Shown here in pieces: positions 41,502-50,592 of a stretch of 64,000 nt of DNA; within the stretch, counting starts at the first letter, position 1; each line of letters opens with the position of its first letter. The translations under genes were made by a program, and so were the position numbers. The DNA comes from Microvirga sp. (lineage in GTDB: Bacteria > Pseudomonadota > Alphaproteobacteria > Rhizobiales > Beijerinckiaceae): positions 248,001 through 312,000 of the forward strand of contig NZ_JACXAB010000004.1 in the NCBI RefSeq assembly GCF_014699075.1, read 5' to 3'. The notes beneath the pieces are model-generated. The model was not told the DNA's origin. It saw nothing but the letters and a program-made list of their open reading frames with translations, and ran no database searches.

Positions 41502-42482
41502 ATGTTTGCTTTTGTCATCCGACGTGCCCTGCAGGCCATTGGCGTTCTCCTGGCCGTCGGCATCATTTCGTTCGCGATGTTCCGCTTCGCCGGCGATCCG
41601 GTGAACCAGATCGTCTCCCTCGACACCCCCGCGGCGGAGCGGGAACAGGTCCGCCGCTCCCTCGGCCTCGATGACCCGGTTCCGGTGCAGTTCGCCCGTT
41701 ATCTTTCTCGTGCCGTTCAAGGCGAGTTCGGCGTGTCCTACCAGTTCCGGCAGCCCGTCTCGGACCTCTTGGCCGAGCGCATGCCCGCCACCCTGGAACT
41801 GGCCTTCTGCGCAACCCTCTTTGCGATCGGATTCGGCGTGCTCATGGGGGTCTATTCAGGCCTGAAACGGGACAGCTTCCTGGCCAAGGTATTCCAGACG
41901 ATCTCGCTGATCGGCATCTCGCTGCCCACTTTTTTGATCGGCATTCTGCTGATCTATCTGTTTTCCGTCATCCTTGGATGGCTGCCGTCCTTCGGGCGCG
42001 GCGACACGGTTCGCCTGGGGTGGTGGTCGACGGGGCTTCTCACTACCTCGGGCCTGAAGGCTCTGATCATGCCGTCGATCACGCTAGGCCTGTTCCAGAT
42101 GACCCTGATCATGCGCATCGTCCGGGCCGAGATGCTGGAGGTGCTGCGCACCGACTACATCAAGTTCGCACGGGCGAGGGGGCTCACCACCCGGGCCATT
42201 CATTTCGGACATGCGCTCAAGAACACGCTGGTTCCGGTCATCACCATCGTGGGCCTGCAGTTCGGCTCGGTGATTGCCTTCGCAATCATCACCGAGACCG
42301 TGTTCCAGTGGCCCGGGATGGGTCTTCTGTTCGTGCAGGCGGTGCAGAACGTCGATATTCCAATCATGGCAGCCTACCTGATGCTGGTGGCGCTCATCTT
42401 CGTCCTGATCAACCTCGCCGTCGACATCCTCTACACGATCGTCGATCCCCGCCTGAGAACGTCCATCCGGCAGCCGGCCTGA
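41502..42482 (+). CDS. Peptide ABC transporter permease, DppB type
   Basis: A 326-residue inner-membrane permease of the BPD_transp_1 fold with six helices. The opening VIRRALQAIGVLLAVGIISF and the periplasmic loop after helix 1 with LGLDDPVPVQFARYL are characteristic of DppB/OppB. The EAA loop appears as DYIKFARARGLTTRAIHFGH, and AFAIITETVFQWPGMG is conserved. The start is the ATG at 41502; an in-frame TTG lies two codons upstream and the ribosome site (AAGAG) is modest. The next permease gene begins 10 nt after its stop. Confidence 0.95.
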   Translation: MFAFVIRRALQAIGVLLAVGIISFAMFRFAGDPVNQIVSLDTPAAEREQVRRSLGLDDPVPVQFARYLSRAVQGEFGVSYQFRQPVSDLLAERMPATLELAFCATLFAIGFGVLMGVYSGLKRDSFLAKVFQTISLIGISLPTFLIGILLIYLFSVILGWLPSFGRGDTVRLGWWSTGLLTTSGLKALIMPSITLGLFQMTLIMRIVRAEMLEVLRTDYIKFARARGLTTRAIHFGHALKNTLVPVITIVGLQFGSVIAFAIITETVFQWPGMGLLFVQAVQNVDIPIMAAYLMLVALIFVLINLAVDILYTIVDPRLRTSIRQPA

Positions 42483-42492
42483 GGAGGGAAGA

Positions 42493-43449
42493 ATGGCAGA
42501 CGCAATCCAGGCGGCTCCCACGCCGCATTCCCCGCCCACCACATGGGCCGGCCGCTTCTTCGACAGCGACGTCTGGGCGAGCTTCAAGCGCTCCAAGCTC
42601 ACAATGGTGGCCGCCGTCCTGACCGGTCTCTTCATGGCTTCCGCCATCCTGGCAGGAGTCCTGTCGCCGCAGGATCCGTTCGATCCCGCGCAGCTGGAGC
42701 TCATGAACAGCCGGCTGCCGCCGATCTGGGATGCGGAAGGGCAGATGCCGTTTGTGCTGGGTACGGACGAGCAGGGCCGGGACATCTTCTCGGCCATCCT
42801 CTACGGCCTCCGGATCTCGCTCACAGTCGGCATCCTTGGCGTGGCGCTCTCGGCCACGCTCGGGATCACCCTTGGGCTGGTCGCCGGCTATGTGGGCGGC
42901 ACGACGGATGCCATCATCATGCGCATCGCCGATGTGCAGCTGACCTTCCCGGCGATTCTCATCGCCCTCCTCGTTGACGGGGTGGTGAAAGCCGTCCTCG
43001 GGGGGCAGCTCGATGAGATGACGACCCTCTCCGTGCTGGTCTTCTCCATCGGTCTGAGCTTCTGGGTGCAGTACGCCCGCACCGTCCGCGGCTCGGTGAT
43101 GGTGGAGAAGAACAAGGACTACATTGCTGCGGCGCGCCTCATCGGACTGCCGACTCCGGTGATCATGTTCCGGCACGTCCTGCCCAATGTCCTTGGTCCG
43201 GTGCTGGTGATCGCCACCATCAACCTGGCACTTGCCGTCATTACCGAGGCGACACTGTCGTTCCTCGGCACCGGCATGCCCGAGACCATGCCGTCGCTCG
43301 GCACGCTCATCCGCATCGGCAACAACTATCTGTTCTCCGGCGAGTGGTGGATCGTGGCCTTCCCGGGCATTGCGCTGGCCGTTCTGGTGCTCGCCATCAA
43401 CCTCTTGGGCGATTGGCTGCGCGATGCGCTCAATCCGAAACTGCGATGA
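42493..43449 (+). CDS. Peptide ABC transporter permease, DppC type
   Basis: A 318-residue inner-membrane permease partner of the preceding DppB-like protein. The N-terminal cytosolic part is followed by helix 1 (TMVAAVLTGLFMASAILAG), then the DppC hallmark FVLGTDEQGRDIFSAILYG. The EAA-loop segment DYIAAARLIGLPTPVIMFRH and ITEATLSFLGTGMP are conserved. GAGGAGGGAAGA precedes the ATG. Its stop overlaps an ATG at 43446, but the next gene more likely starts at 43464. Confidence 0.95.
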   Translation: MADAIQAAPTPHSPPTTWAGRFFDSDVWASFKRSKLTMVAAVLTGLFMASAILAGVLSPQDPFDPAQLELMNSRLPPIWDAEGQMPFVLGTDEQGRDIFSAILYGLRISLTVGILGVALSATLGITLGLVAGYVGGTTDAIIMRIADVQLTFPAILIALLVDGVVKAVLGGQLDEMTTLSVLVFSIGLSFWVQYARTVRGSVMVEKNKDYIAAARLIGLPTPVIMFRHVLPNVLGPVLVIATINLALAVITEATLSFLGTGMPETMPSLGTLIRIGNNYLFSGEWWIVAFPGIALAVLVLAINLLGDWLRDALNPKLR

Positions 43450-43463
43450 GAGAGGCGACATCC

Positions 43464-44456
43464 ATGGCTCAACCTGTCCTCTCCGTCCGTGACCTGCGCG
43501 TCGAGTTCGTCACGCGCCGTGGCATCCTCAAGGCCATCGACGGCATCTCCTTTGACATTGGCAAGGGCGAGGTGCTGGGCGTCGTCGGTGAATCCGGTGC
43601 CGGCAAATCGGTGACGGGCTCCGCCGTCATCGGCCTCATCGATCCGCCGGGCCGCATCGCCGGCGGCGAGGTCCTGTTGTCGGGCATGCGCATCGACAAC
43701 CTGCCGCCCGAGGAGATGCGCCGGGTGCGCGGCAAGCGCATCGGCATGATCTTCCAGGATCCGCTGACGAGCCTCAACCCGCTCTACCGAGTCAGCGAGC
43801 AGCTCGTCGAGACCATCCGCACCCACACAAACCTCTCCGCTTCCGGCGCGCGCAAGCGCGCCATCGACCTCCTGGCGGAGGTCGGCATCCCAGCGCCGGA
43901 GAGGCGGATCGACAGCTATCCGCACGAGTTCTCCGGCGGCATGCGCCAGCGCGTCGTCATTGCGCTTGCGCTTTGTGCGGAGCCGGAACTCATCATCGCC
44001 GATGAGCCGACAACGGCCCTCGACGTTTCCGTCCAGGCGCAGATCATCTCGCTGCTGAAGCGTCTTGGGCGCGAGCACGGCACGGCCATCATGCTGGTCA
44101 CGCACGATATGGGTGTGATCGCCGAGACCGCCGACCGCGTCGCCGTGATGTATGCGGGCCGCATCGCCGAGATCGGTCCCGTGCGGGAGGTGGTGCAGAA
44201 CCCGCTGCATCCCTATGCCAAGGGGCTCATGGGGGCGATCCCGTCTCTGGAGAGCGAGACGGACCGCCTTGTGCAGATCCCTGGCTCAATGCCGCGCCTG
44301 TCGGCCATTCCGCCGGGCTGCCCCTTCAATCCGCGCTGTCCCTATGTGTTTGACCGCTGCCGGGTCGAGCGGCCGGAGCCGATCCAGCACAGCGAGCACC
44401 GGGTTGCCTGCCATCTCTACGATCAATCTTCCGTCCGGTCGGAGGCCGTCGCGTGA
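43464..44456 (+). CDS. Peptide ABC transporter ATPase, DppD type
   Basis: A 330-residue ATP-binding subunit. Walker A GESGAGKS, Q-loop MIFQDPLTSLNPLYRV, signature EFSGGMRQRV, Walker B LIIADEPTTALDV, and switch VTHDMGVIAE are complete. The C-terminal oligopeptide domain has a Cys-rich GCPFNPRCPYVFDRC motif, which in some relatives binds an Fe-S cluster. I use 43464 because GAGAGGCGACATCC precedes it; an ATG at 43446 that overlaps the dppC stop would add six residues. The partner ATPase gene overlaps its stop by 4 nt. Confidence 0.95.
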   Translation: MAQPVLSVRDLRVEFVTRRGILKAIDGISFDIGKGEVLGVVGESGAGKSVTGSAVIGLIDPPGRIAGGEVLLSGMRIDNLPPEEMRRVRGKRIGMIFQDPLTSLNPLYRVSEQLVETIRTHTNLSASGARKRAIDLLAEVGIPAPERRIDSYPHEFSGGMRQRVVIALALCAEPELIIADEPTTALDVSVQAQIISLLKRLGREHGTAIMLVTHDMGVIAETADRVAVMYAGRIAEIGPVREVVQNPLHPYAKGLMGAIPSLESETDRLVQIPGSMPRLSAIPPGCPFNPRCPYVFDRCRVERPEPIQHSEHRVACHLYDQSSVRSEAVA

Positions 44457-45457
44457 CCGAACGTTCCTATGTCGAAGTCAAAGACCTGCGCCGTGAGTTC
44501 GACGTCTCCAAGCCCTGGCTCAACCGGGTGCTGGAAGGCGGCGAGAAGCAATTTCTGAAAGCGGTCGACGGCGTCTCGTTCTCCATCGCCAAAGGCGAAA
44601 CCTTTGCGCTTGTCGGCGAGTCCGGCTCGGGCAAGTCGACGGTGGCCCGCATGGTGGTGGGATTGCTGCCTCCGACGAATGGCGAGGTGGTGATCGACGG
44701 GGTCTCCATGTCGAGCAGGGCTGCTCTGGCCGAGCGCCAGCGCCTGCGCCGGCGCATTCAGATGATCTTCCAGGATCCCTATGCCAGCCTTAATCCGCGC
44801 TGGCAGGTGGACCGCATCGTCGCCGAGCCCATCCGGGCCTTCCGGTTGATCGAGCGGGAGAAGGAGATCACGGATCGAGTCGGCGAGTTGTTGACGCTGG
44901 TCGGGCTTCACCCGGCGGACGGCAAGAAGTACCCGCACGAGTTCTCCGGCGGACAGCGCCAGCGCGTTGCGATTGCCCGTGCGCTTGCGTCGAATGCAGA
45001 ATTCATCGTCTGCGACGAGCCGACCTCGGCGCTCGATGTATCGGTTCAGGCCCAGATCCTGAACCTCATGCGCGACCTGCAGGATCGCCTCGGCCTGACC
45101 TACCTGCTCATCAGCCACAACCTCGCCGTGGTGCGCCACATGGCGACCCGGATCGGCGTGATGTATCTGGGACGCATCGTCGAGATATCGAACGGGCGCG
45201 AGCTCTTCGCGCAGCCGAAGCATCCCTATACCCGGATGCTCCTCGATGCGGTGCCGGACGTAGGCATGACCGGGCGCCAGCGCATTCCGGTGAGCGGCGA
45301 GATTCCCAACCCGATCAGCCCGCCCTCCGGCTGCACCTTCAACGCGCGCTGCCCGTTTGCCAACGAACGCTGCCGGGCTGAAATTCCGCCGCTCCTCGGG
45401 GGTGTCGCCTGCCACGCCATTCATGAAGGGCGTCTGACTGTCGATGCAGCCGCATAG
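44453..45457 (+). CDS. Peptide ABC transporter ATPase, DppF type
   Basis: The second ATPase of the importer, 334 residues. It begins with GTG inside a GTGA overlap with the previous stop, so translation is coupled. Walker A GESGSGKST, Q-loop MIFQDPYASLNPRW, signature EFSGGQRQRVAIA, Walker B IVCDEPTSALDV and switch LISHNLAVVRH are intact, and the tail again has GCTFNARCPFANERC. It closes the five-gene operon. The MarR-GNAT gene follows after 71 nt with its own palindromic operator. Confidence 0.95.
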   Translation: MTERSYVEVKDLRREFDVSKPWLNRVLEGGEKQFLKAVDGVSFSIAKGETFALVGESGSGKSTVARMVVGLLPPTNGEVVIDGVSMSSRAALAERQRLRRRIQMIFQDPYASLNPRWQVDRIVAEPIRAFRLIEREKEITDRVGELLTLVGLHPADGKKYPHEFSGGQRQRVAIARALASNAEFIVCDEPTSALDVSVQAQILNLMRDLQDRLGLTYLLISHNLAVVRHMATRIGVMYLGRIVEISNGRELFAQPKHPYTRMLLDAVPDVGMTGRQRIPVSGEIPNPISPPSGCTFNARCPFANERCRAEIPPLLGGVACHAIHEGRLTVDAAA

Positions 45458-45472
45458 GCTGTCAGCGCCAGA

Positions 45473-45499
45473 CAGATAGTTGACTCCGTCAACTATCTG
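45473..45499. promoter_or_regulatory. Perfect 12-3-12 palindrome, candidate MarR operator
   Basis: CAGATAGTTGAC and GTCAACTATCTG flank a TCC spacer. The size, symmetry and the TTGAC/GTCAA core fit MarR-family operators. It sits 30 nt before the start of a MarR-GNAT gene and 16 nt after the importer operon, so autoregulation is the simplest reading. Confidence 0.7.
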
Positions 45500-45528
45500 G
45501 TCGAGTGTCATGGGCAGGGGAGGCGGCG

Positions 45529-46464
45529 ATGTCTCAACTGTCCAATCTGCCTGCGGATGGTCGGGTCGAGCAGGTCCGACGGTTCAACCGTTTCTATACG
45601 CGTCATATCGGGCTTCTGAACGAGGGGCTTCTCGACAGCGAGTACTCTCTGACCGAGGTCCGCATCCTCTACGAACTTGCCCATCGTGGACCGTTGACCG
45701 CAGCGGCGCTGGGTCAGGATCTGGGCCTCGATCCGGGTTATCTCAGCCGCATCCTCAAGAAGTTCAAAGGCCGCGACTTGCTCCAGAAGTCCCGGTCGGA
45801 GGATGACCGGCGTCAGGTTTTTCTCTCCCTCACCGATGCCGGACGTTCGGCCTTCGAACCTCTCAGCCAAGCGTCCGCCGATCAGATCGGCGCTATGCTG
45901 TCCAAGCTCTCAATCGCCGAGCAGGAGAGGCTGGTCCAGGCCATGAGCGTTGTCGAGCGGCTCATCGGCGGCTCGGTGCCGGACGTTCCCTACACCCTGC
46001 GGCCGCACCGGGTCGGCGACGTCGGCTGGATCGCCCACCGGCAGGGGCTGCTCTATGCGCAGGAATACGGGTGGGACGAGACCTTCGAGGCTTTGGTCGC
46101 GGAGATTGCCGCCTCGTTCGTCAGAGCCTTCGATCTGGAGCGGGAGCGCTGCTGGATTGCGGAGCGGGACGGCGAGATCGTCGGCAGCGTTTTCCTGGTG
46201 CGTCACTCGGACGAGGTCGCCAAACTCCGGCTGCTCTATGTGGAGCCCTCAGCAAGAGGGCTTGGCCTCGGACGCCGGCTTGTCGACGAGTGCATCGCCT
46301 TCGCCCGATCCAAGGGATATCGAACGCTGACCCTCTGGACCAACGACGTGCTCGTGGCGGCTCGCGGAATCTATCAGGCGACAGGCTTCCGTCTGGTGAA
46401 AGAAGAAGCGCATCATTCGTTCGGCAAAGATCTCGTCGGGCAGACCTGGGATCTCGACCTGTGA
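45529..46464 (+). CDS. MarR-family regulator fused to a GNAT acetyltransferase
   Basis: A 311-residue two-domain protein. Residues about 5-150 form a MarR winged helix: RRFNRFYTRHIGLLNEGLL, LTEVRILYELAHRGPLTAAA, and the wing SRSEDDRRQVFLSLTDAGR. Residues about 155-308 are a GNAT acetyltransferase with LRLLYVEPSARGLGLGRRL (acetyl-CoA loop RGLGLG) and IYQATGFRLVKEEAHHSF. The ATG at 45529 has GGGGAGG 5 nt upstream; the GTG at 45505 is not supported. It starts just after a perfect palindrome and its stop overlaps the start of an EamA exporter gene, so regulator and exporter are coupled. The acetyl-acceptor is not known. Confidence 0.92.
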   Translation: MSQLSNLPADGRVEQVRRFNRFYTRHIGLLNEGLLDSEYSLTEVRILYELAHRGPLTAAALGQDLGLDPGYLSRILKKFKGRDLLQKSRSEDDRRQVFLSLTDAGRSAFEPLSQASADQIGAMLSKLSIAEQERLVQAMSVVERLIGGSVPDVPYTLRPHRVGDVGWIAHRQGLLYAQEYGWDETFEALVAEIAASFVRAFDLERERCWIAERDGEIVGSVFLVRHSDEVAKLRLLYVEPSARGLGLGRRLVDECIAFARSKGYRTLTLWTNDVLVAARGIYQATGFRLVKEEAHHSFGKDLVGQTWDLDL

Positions 46465-47342
46465 GACGGCATGAAACACTCGCCCTAGCGGCTGCCGCAG
46501 CAACGGGTGTTCAGGTTGGGGCGGCCCTGGTGGCGAGCCGCTTCGTCATTCATGACATCGGTCCGGCATCCCTGGCTTTCCTGCGCTACGCCATCGCCGT
46601 CCTGTGCCTTGCGCCATTCGTGATCGCAGGCGGGCGAGTGCGGTTCGCATCTCGTGACCTTCTCGCCGTCATGGGGCTCGGAATTGTTCAATTCGGCATT
46701 CTCATCGCTCTTCTGAATCTCGGCCTCCAGTTCATCTCGTCCACGCGCGCAGCGCTCCTGTTTTCCACCTTTCCTTTGATGACCATGGTCATCGCGGCAT
46801 ATCTCGGGCGCGAGCGTCTGACAGGCCTCAAAACCGCCGGTGTGCTCCTGACCGTTATCGGGGTTGCGATAGCCTTGGGCGAGAGGCTGATTGCCACAAA
46901 CGGCACAAGCGATGTTGTCGGAGCGCTCCTCGTGCTTGCCGCGGCGCTTTGCGGCGCCGTGAGTTCCGTGCTGTATCGCCCTTACCTCTCACGCTATCCC
47001 ACCCTGCCGATCGGGGCCGTGGCGATGCTGGCCTCTGTTGTGTTCCTGGCCGGTCCGGCAGGTCTGGAGGGGCTCTTCACGCAAGGAACGCACCTCGGTC
47101 AGCGCGGCTGGATTGTTGTTCTGCTGATCGGCCTCTCAAGCGGCATCGGCTACGTTCTGTGGCTCTGGGCGCTCAAGCATACGACGCCGACCCGCGTGAC
47201 CGTTTTCCTGTCCCTAAGCCCTGTCACGGCATCCCTGCTCGGTGCGCTCCTCCTCAGCGAGTCGTTTACCCTTGGCGTCTTTCTCGGGCTCGCAGGTGTC
47301 GTCACTGGGCTGTGGCTTGCCACTAGAGCCGGCGCGGGTTAG
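46461..47342 (+). CDS. EamA/DMT-superfamily exporter
   Basis: A 293-residue inner-membrane protein with ten predicted helices in two EamA repeats of about 140 residues. The first repeat has FLRYAIAVLCLAPFV and LNLGLQFISSTRAALLFS; the second has GIGYVLWLWALKHTTPTRVT and LSLSPVTASLLGALLLSE, the usual half-repeat motifs. The start is GTG at 46461 within a GTGA overlap with the MarR-GNAT stop; no other start fits. Family members export amino acids, metabolites or drugs. Coupling to a MarR-GNAT regulator suggests that its expression follows the compound sensed or acetylated by that protein. Confidence 0.9.
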   Translation: MRRHETLALAAAAATGVQVGAALVASRFVIHDIGPASLAFLRYAIAVLCLAPFVIAGGRVRFASRDLLAVMGLGIVQFGILIALLNLGLQFISSTRAALLFSTFPLMTMVIAAYLGRERLTGLKTAGVLLTVIGVAIALGERLIATNGTSDVVGALLVLAAALCGAVSSVLYRPYLSRYPTLPIGAVAMLASVVFLAGPAGLEGLFTQGTHLGQRGWIVVLLIGLSSGIGYVLWLWALKHTTPTRVTVFLSLSPVTASLLGALLLSESFTLGVFLGLAGVVTGLWLATRAGAG

Positions 47343-47427
47343 CGCGAGAAAAAGCTTTACACTTTCAAGATTGGCTTACCTTAGAAACAATTTAGTCCAT
47401 CAAGCACAAACGTTGTTCTTGTTTTCT

Positions 47428-47441
47428 GTGCGAATTCGCAC
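47428..47441. promoter_or_regulatory. 14-bp perfect palindrome GTGCGAATTCGCAC
   Basis: A perfect self-complementary sequence in the 290-nt gap before the tandem-module gene. It overlaps the -35 box of the candidate promoter at 47435-47463, so a protein bound here could block or aid transcription. Confidence 0.5.
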
Positions 47442-47463
47442 GCCCGGAGGCGTAGTTTATAAG
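47435..47463 (+). promoter_or_regulatory. Candidate promoter of the tandem-module gene
   Basis: TTCGCA (47435-47440) and TATAAG (47458-47463) with a 17-nt spacer match 4 and 5 of 6 housekeeping-sigma positions. The mRNA would have a leader of about 160 nt holding a CCCAAGCTTGGG palindrome at 47493-47504. Confidence 0.45.
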
Positions 47464-47630
47464 GTAATGTAAGGGTCGCAGGCTTAACAATACCCAAGCT
47501 TGGGCTTTTATATTGCGACAATCACAACTCCGTGGGGCAAGAATACGCTTGGAAACCATTCGGCCCGCATGCGTTAAGCCTGTGTTCTTATGGCGAGAAG
47601 CCATGCCTAAACCAAGCACAGGAGACTTCT

Positions 47631-48068
47631 ATGAAGAGGATCGCACTCATTGCTGGCGCCGGCCTGATGGCCCTTTCCGGGATTGGCTCTGCCGTTGCTC
47701 AGCCGGCTTCCGGAACGCCGAATTCCCCGTTCCCGTATGCGGCTCCGCATGAGATCCGTTGGATCAACGGCGTGCCGTGCCGTACCGTTTATGATTATAG
47801 CTCGAAGACCCGTATTCCGGTCGCTTGCGCCGGTCCTGTGGCGGGTGTTTCGGCTGCTCCCATGGCCATGGACACTGACGTGGTTGCAACGGGCAGCATC
47901 GCTCCCGCTCCGGTCGGCCCCATGATGGGCGCTCCCGTATCCGGCACCCCGGCTTCGCCGTTCCCCTATGCGGCGCCGCATGAGATCCGGACGGTGAATG
48001 GCGTGCCGTGCCGCACGGTTCTTGATCGGCAGTCCAACACTCGCATTCCGGTGGCTTGCGCGCAGTAA
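47631..48068 (+). CDS. Exported protein with two near-identical 41-residue modules
   Basis: A 145-residue protein I do not recognise. A signal peptide (residues 1-23, ending SAVAQ) precedes two copies of a 41-residue module, 27-67 and 104-144, that agree at 34 of 41 positions. Each has SPFPYAAPHEIR, NGVPCRTV and TRIPVACA, with two cysteines 16 apart (50/66 and 127/143) that could form a disulfide in the periplasm. The linker is Ala/Pro/Met-rich. AGGAGACTTCT precedes the ATG. The copies are also close at DNA level, pointing to a recent internal duplication. A strong terminator follows. Single-module relatives probably exist as small Hyphomicrobiales hypothetical proteins, but I cannot name a family. 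Confidence 0.85.
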   Translation: MKRIALIAGAGLMALSGIGSAVAQPASGTPNSPFPYAAPHEIRWINGVPCRTVYDYSSKTRIPVACAGPVAGVSAAPMAMDTDVVATGSIAPAPVGPMMGAPVSGTPASPFPYAAPHEIRTVNGVPCRTVLDRQSNTRIPVACAQ

Positions 48069-48085
48069 GCTCCAACTCCCCATTG

Positions 48086-48119
48086 AAGGGCGTGGACCTG
48101 CGGGTCCGCGCCCTTTTTT
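48086..48119 (+). terminator. Terminator after the tandem-module gene
   Basis: A 13-bp stem with one wobble (48086-48098 / 48103-48115), a 4-nt loop and six T. It also lies just beyond the end of the convergent CDC48-type gene. Confidence 0.9.
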
Positions 48120-48136
48120 CTGTTCAAGCGATCAGC

Positions 48137-50413
48137 CTACTCGGCCGCCTGCCTCAAGGGCAGGAAGCCGATGGCCTGGCGCTGCGGCCCCGTCTGCTTG
48201 AGGGTGCCGACCAGCTGCTCATATTCCCGCTCCATCTCTGGGGTCACGGAGGGGCGCGTCTCGCGCAGCGAACTCTCGAAATGAGCCATGGTCACTTGCT
48301 GGGCTTGCAGTGACTCACGAAGGGCCATGAGGCCGGCTCTGCGCGTCAGGTCCTCAAGATCAGCCCCCGTATACCGGTCCGTTCGTTCGGCGATGCTGTC
48401 CAGATCGACATCAGGTCCCAGCGGCATCGCCTTGGTGTGGATGTTGAGAATGTGCCGCCGGCCTTTGGCATCGGGAACCGACACATAGACCAGCTCGTCC
48501 AAGCGGCCCGGCCGCAGCAGGGCAGGGTCGATGAGAGTGGGGCGGTTCGTTGCCGCCAGCACGACGACTCCCTGCAACTCCTCAAGGCCATCCATTTCGG
48601 CCAGAATCGTGTTGACCACCCGCTCCGTGACGGCAGGTTCGCCGAGGCCGCCGCCGCGTATGGGAGCCAGTGAGTCGATTTCGTCGATGAAGATCACCGT
48701 CGGGGCGACCTGACGGGCGCGGGCGAAGAGGCGGGAGACCTGCTGCTCAGATTCACCGTACCACTTGGACAGGAGGTCGGAGGATTTCGTCGCGATGAAA
48801 TTGGCCTGGGCTTCCCGGGCAACTGCTTTCGCCAGCAGCGTCTTGCCGGTTCCGGGTGGGCCGAAGAGCAGGAATCCTTTGGCCGGCCGGATCCCGAGGC
48901 GGCGGAAGGACTCGGGGCTCTTGAGAGGAAGCTCTACGCCCTCGCGCAGGCGGGTGCGTGCCTCCTCGACACCGCCGATATCGTCCCAGGTGACGTTGGG
49001 CACTTGGATCATGATTTCGCGGAGCGCGGACGGTTGGACGCGCTTCATGGCATTCATGAAATCCTGCCGGTTCACCTGCAGGCTCTCCAGCACGTTCGAC
49101 GGGATGCCATCACGCAGGCTGATGCCCGGCAGGATCCGCCGCAGCGAGTCCATGGCGGCCTCGCGGGAGAGCGCCGCAAGATCGGCTCCGACGAAACCGT
49201 AAGAGATGCGGGCGATCTCATCGAGGTTCACGTCCTCGGCCAAGGGCATGCCGCGGGTGTGAATGCCCATGATCTCGCGGCGGCCCGGCTCGTCCGGCAC
49301 GCCGATGACGATCTCGCGATCGAACCGGCCCGGTCGGCGCAGCGCTTCGTCGATGGCCTCGCGACGGTTGGTGGCGCCGATCACCACGATGTTCTGCCGC
49401 GGCTCCAGGCCGTCCATGAGGGTGAGAAGCTGCGCCACGATGCGCCGCTCGACCTCGCCGGTCACCTCCTCGCGCTTGGGCGCGATGCTGTCGATCTCAT
49501 CGATGAAGATGATCGCAGGTGCATTCTGCTGCGCCTCCTGAAACACCTGACGCAGCCGCTGCTCCGACTCGCCATAGTGACGGCCCATGATTTCGGGGCC
49601 GGCAATGTGGTAGAACTGCGCCTCCGTCTCGTTGGCTACCGCCCGCGCCAACCGGGTTTTGCCGGTGCCGGGCGGACCGTAGAGCAGCACACCCTTGGGC
49701 GGGTCGATCCCGAGACGCTGAAACAGCTCGGGGTGGCGAAGCGGCAGTTCCACCATCTCGCGGAGCTGATCCACCGTGTTGCCGAGACCGCCGATATCGT
49801 CATAGGTGACATCGGCACGGCGGGCCTCCCGCGGCTCCTCGAATTGCGGACGCAGCTCGATCTCGGTTTCCGCTGTCACGTGCACGATGCCACGCGGCTG
49901 AGTCGTGACAACGACGAGGCGGATCTCCTGAAGGCCGTAGGCCGGGATGTTGAGCAGGCCACGCAACTCCTCCGGCAGGCGCTGATCGGTCGAACGCTGC
50001 GAGTACACGGAGGTGGAGATCACGTCGCCGGCCGTGAGCGGGCGCTGGTAGAACGTGCGTTTCAGCGCATCGCCGGAACCCTGAAGCCGCAGCCCCTTTT
50101 GGGCCGGTGCGAGCACGACGCGGGTCGCGGGGCGGACATCGGCTCGTTTGACCTCCACATGGTCGCCGCTGCCGACACCTGCATTCACGCGCTGCAGGCC
50201 ATCGAGGCGCACGATGGTGAGACCTTCGTCCTCGGCATAGGGCGTGACTGCGATGGCCGTGGTGTGGCGCTTTCCGATGATCTCAACGGCCTGGCCTTCC
50301 TGCACCCCGATCTCGGCCAGTGCCTGCCGGCTCATACGGGCGATGCCTCGCCCAGAGTCGTCGGGTCGGGCATTCGCGACCTGGAGCCGTACATTCTGCC
50401 CATCCTCTGCCAT
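48137..50413 (-). CDS. CDC48/VCP-type double AAA ATPase
   Basis: A 758-residue ATPase with the full CDC48 layout: an N domain (about 1-190, with [20 protein letters not shown]), then D1 with Walker A GPPGTGKT at 246-253 and [15 protein letters not shown], then D2 with Walker A near 517-524 and [11 protein letters not shown]. Second-region-of-homology arginines are visible in [20 protein letters not shown] and [19 protein letters not shown]. Such hexameric unfoldases are general in archaea and eukaryotes and patchy in bacteria. I start at 50413, where GGGAAG precedes the ATG, rather than 11 codons upstream. The eukaryotic C-terminal HbYX-like tail is not evident (ends LRQAAE). Its substrate and protease partner are unknown. 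Confidence 0.95.
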   Translation of the reverse strand: MAEDGQNVRLQVANARPDDSGRGIARMSRQALAEIGVQEGQAVEIIGKRHTTAIAVTPYAEDEGLTIVRLDGLQRVNAGVGSGDHVEVKRADVRPATRVVLAPAQKGLRLQGSGDALKRTFYQRPLTAGDVISTSVYSQRSTDQRLPEELRGLLNIPAYGLQEIRLVVVTTQPRGIVHVTAETEIELRPQFEEPREARRADVTYDDIGGLGNTVDQLREMVELPLRHPELFQRLGIDPPKGVLLYGPPGTGKTRLARAVANETEAQFYHIAGPEIMGRHYGESEQRLRQVFQEAQQNAPAIIFIDEIDSIAPKREEVTGEVERRIVAQLLTLMDGLEPRQNIVVIGATNRREAIDEALRRPGRFDREIVIGVPDEPGRREIMGIHTRGMPLAEDVNLDEIARISYGFVGADLAALSREAAMDSLRRILPGISLRDGIPSNVLESLQVNRQDFMNAMKRVQPSALREIMIQVPNVTWDDIGGVEEARTRLREGVELPLKSPESFRRLGIRPAKGFLLFGPPGTGKTLLAKAVAREAQANFIATKSSDLLSKWYGESEQQVSRLFARARQVAPTVIFIDEIDSLAPIRGGGLGEPAVTERVVNTILAEMDGLEELQGVVVLAATNRPTLIDPALLRPGRLDELVYVSVPDAKGRRHILNIHTKAMPLGPDVDLDSIAERTDRYTGADLEDLTRRAGLMALRESLQAQQVTMAHFESSLRETRPSVTPEMEREYEQLVGTLKQTGPQRQAIGFLPLRQAAE

Positions 50414-50592
50414 CGCTGTCTTCCCATCATCCAAGTGGTCGCTCATGCGATGGCAGGTGCAGGGAAGAGGCCGGGAGATCAGGTCTTCCGAGTGCCATGC
50501 GGCGGGGGCTTCGCTGGCGTCTCAGGTGGCGAAACCGGAGGGCAAACGCAACATGCGTGGAATTGTTGCAGGTATATCGGCAGGCTTCAGAA

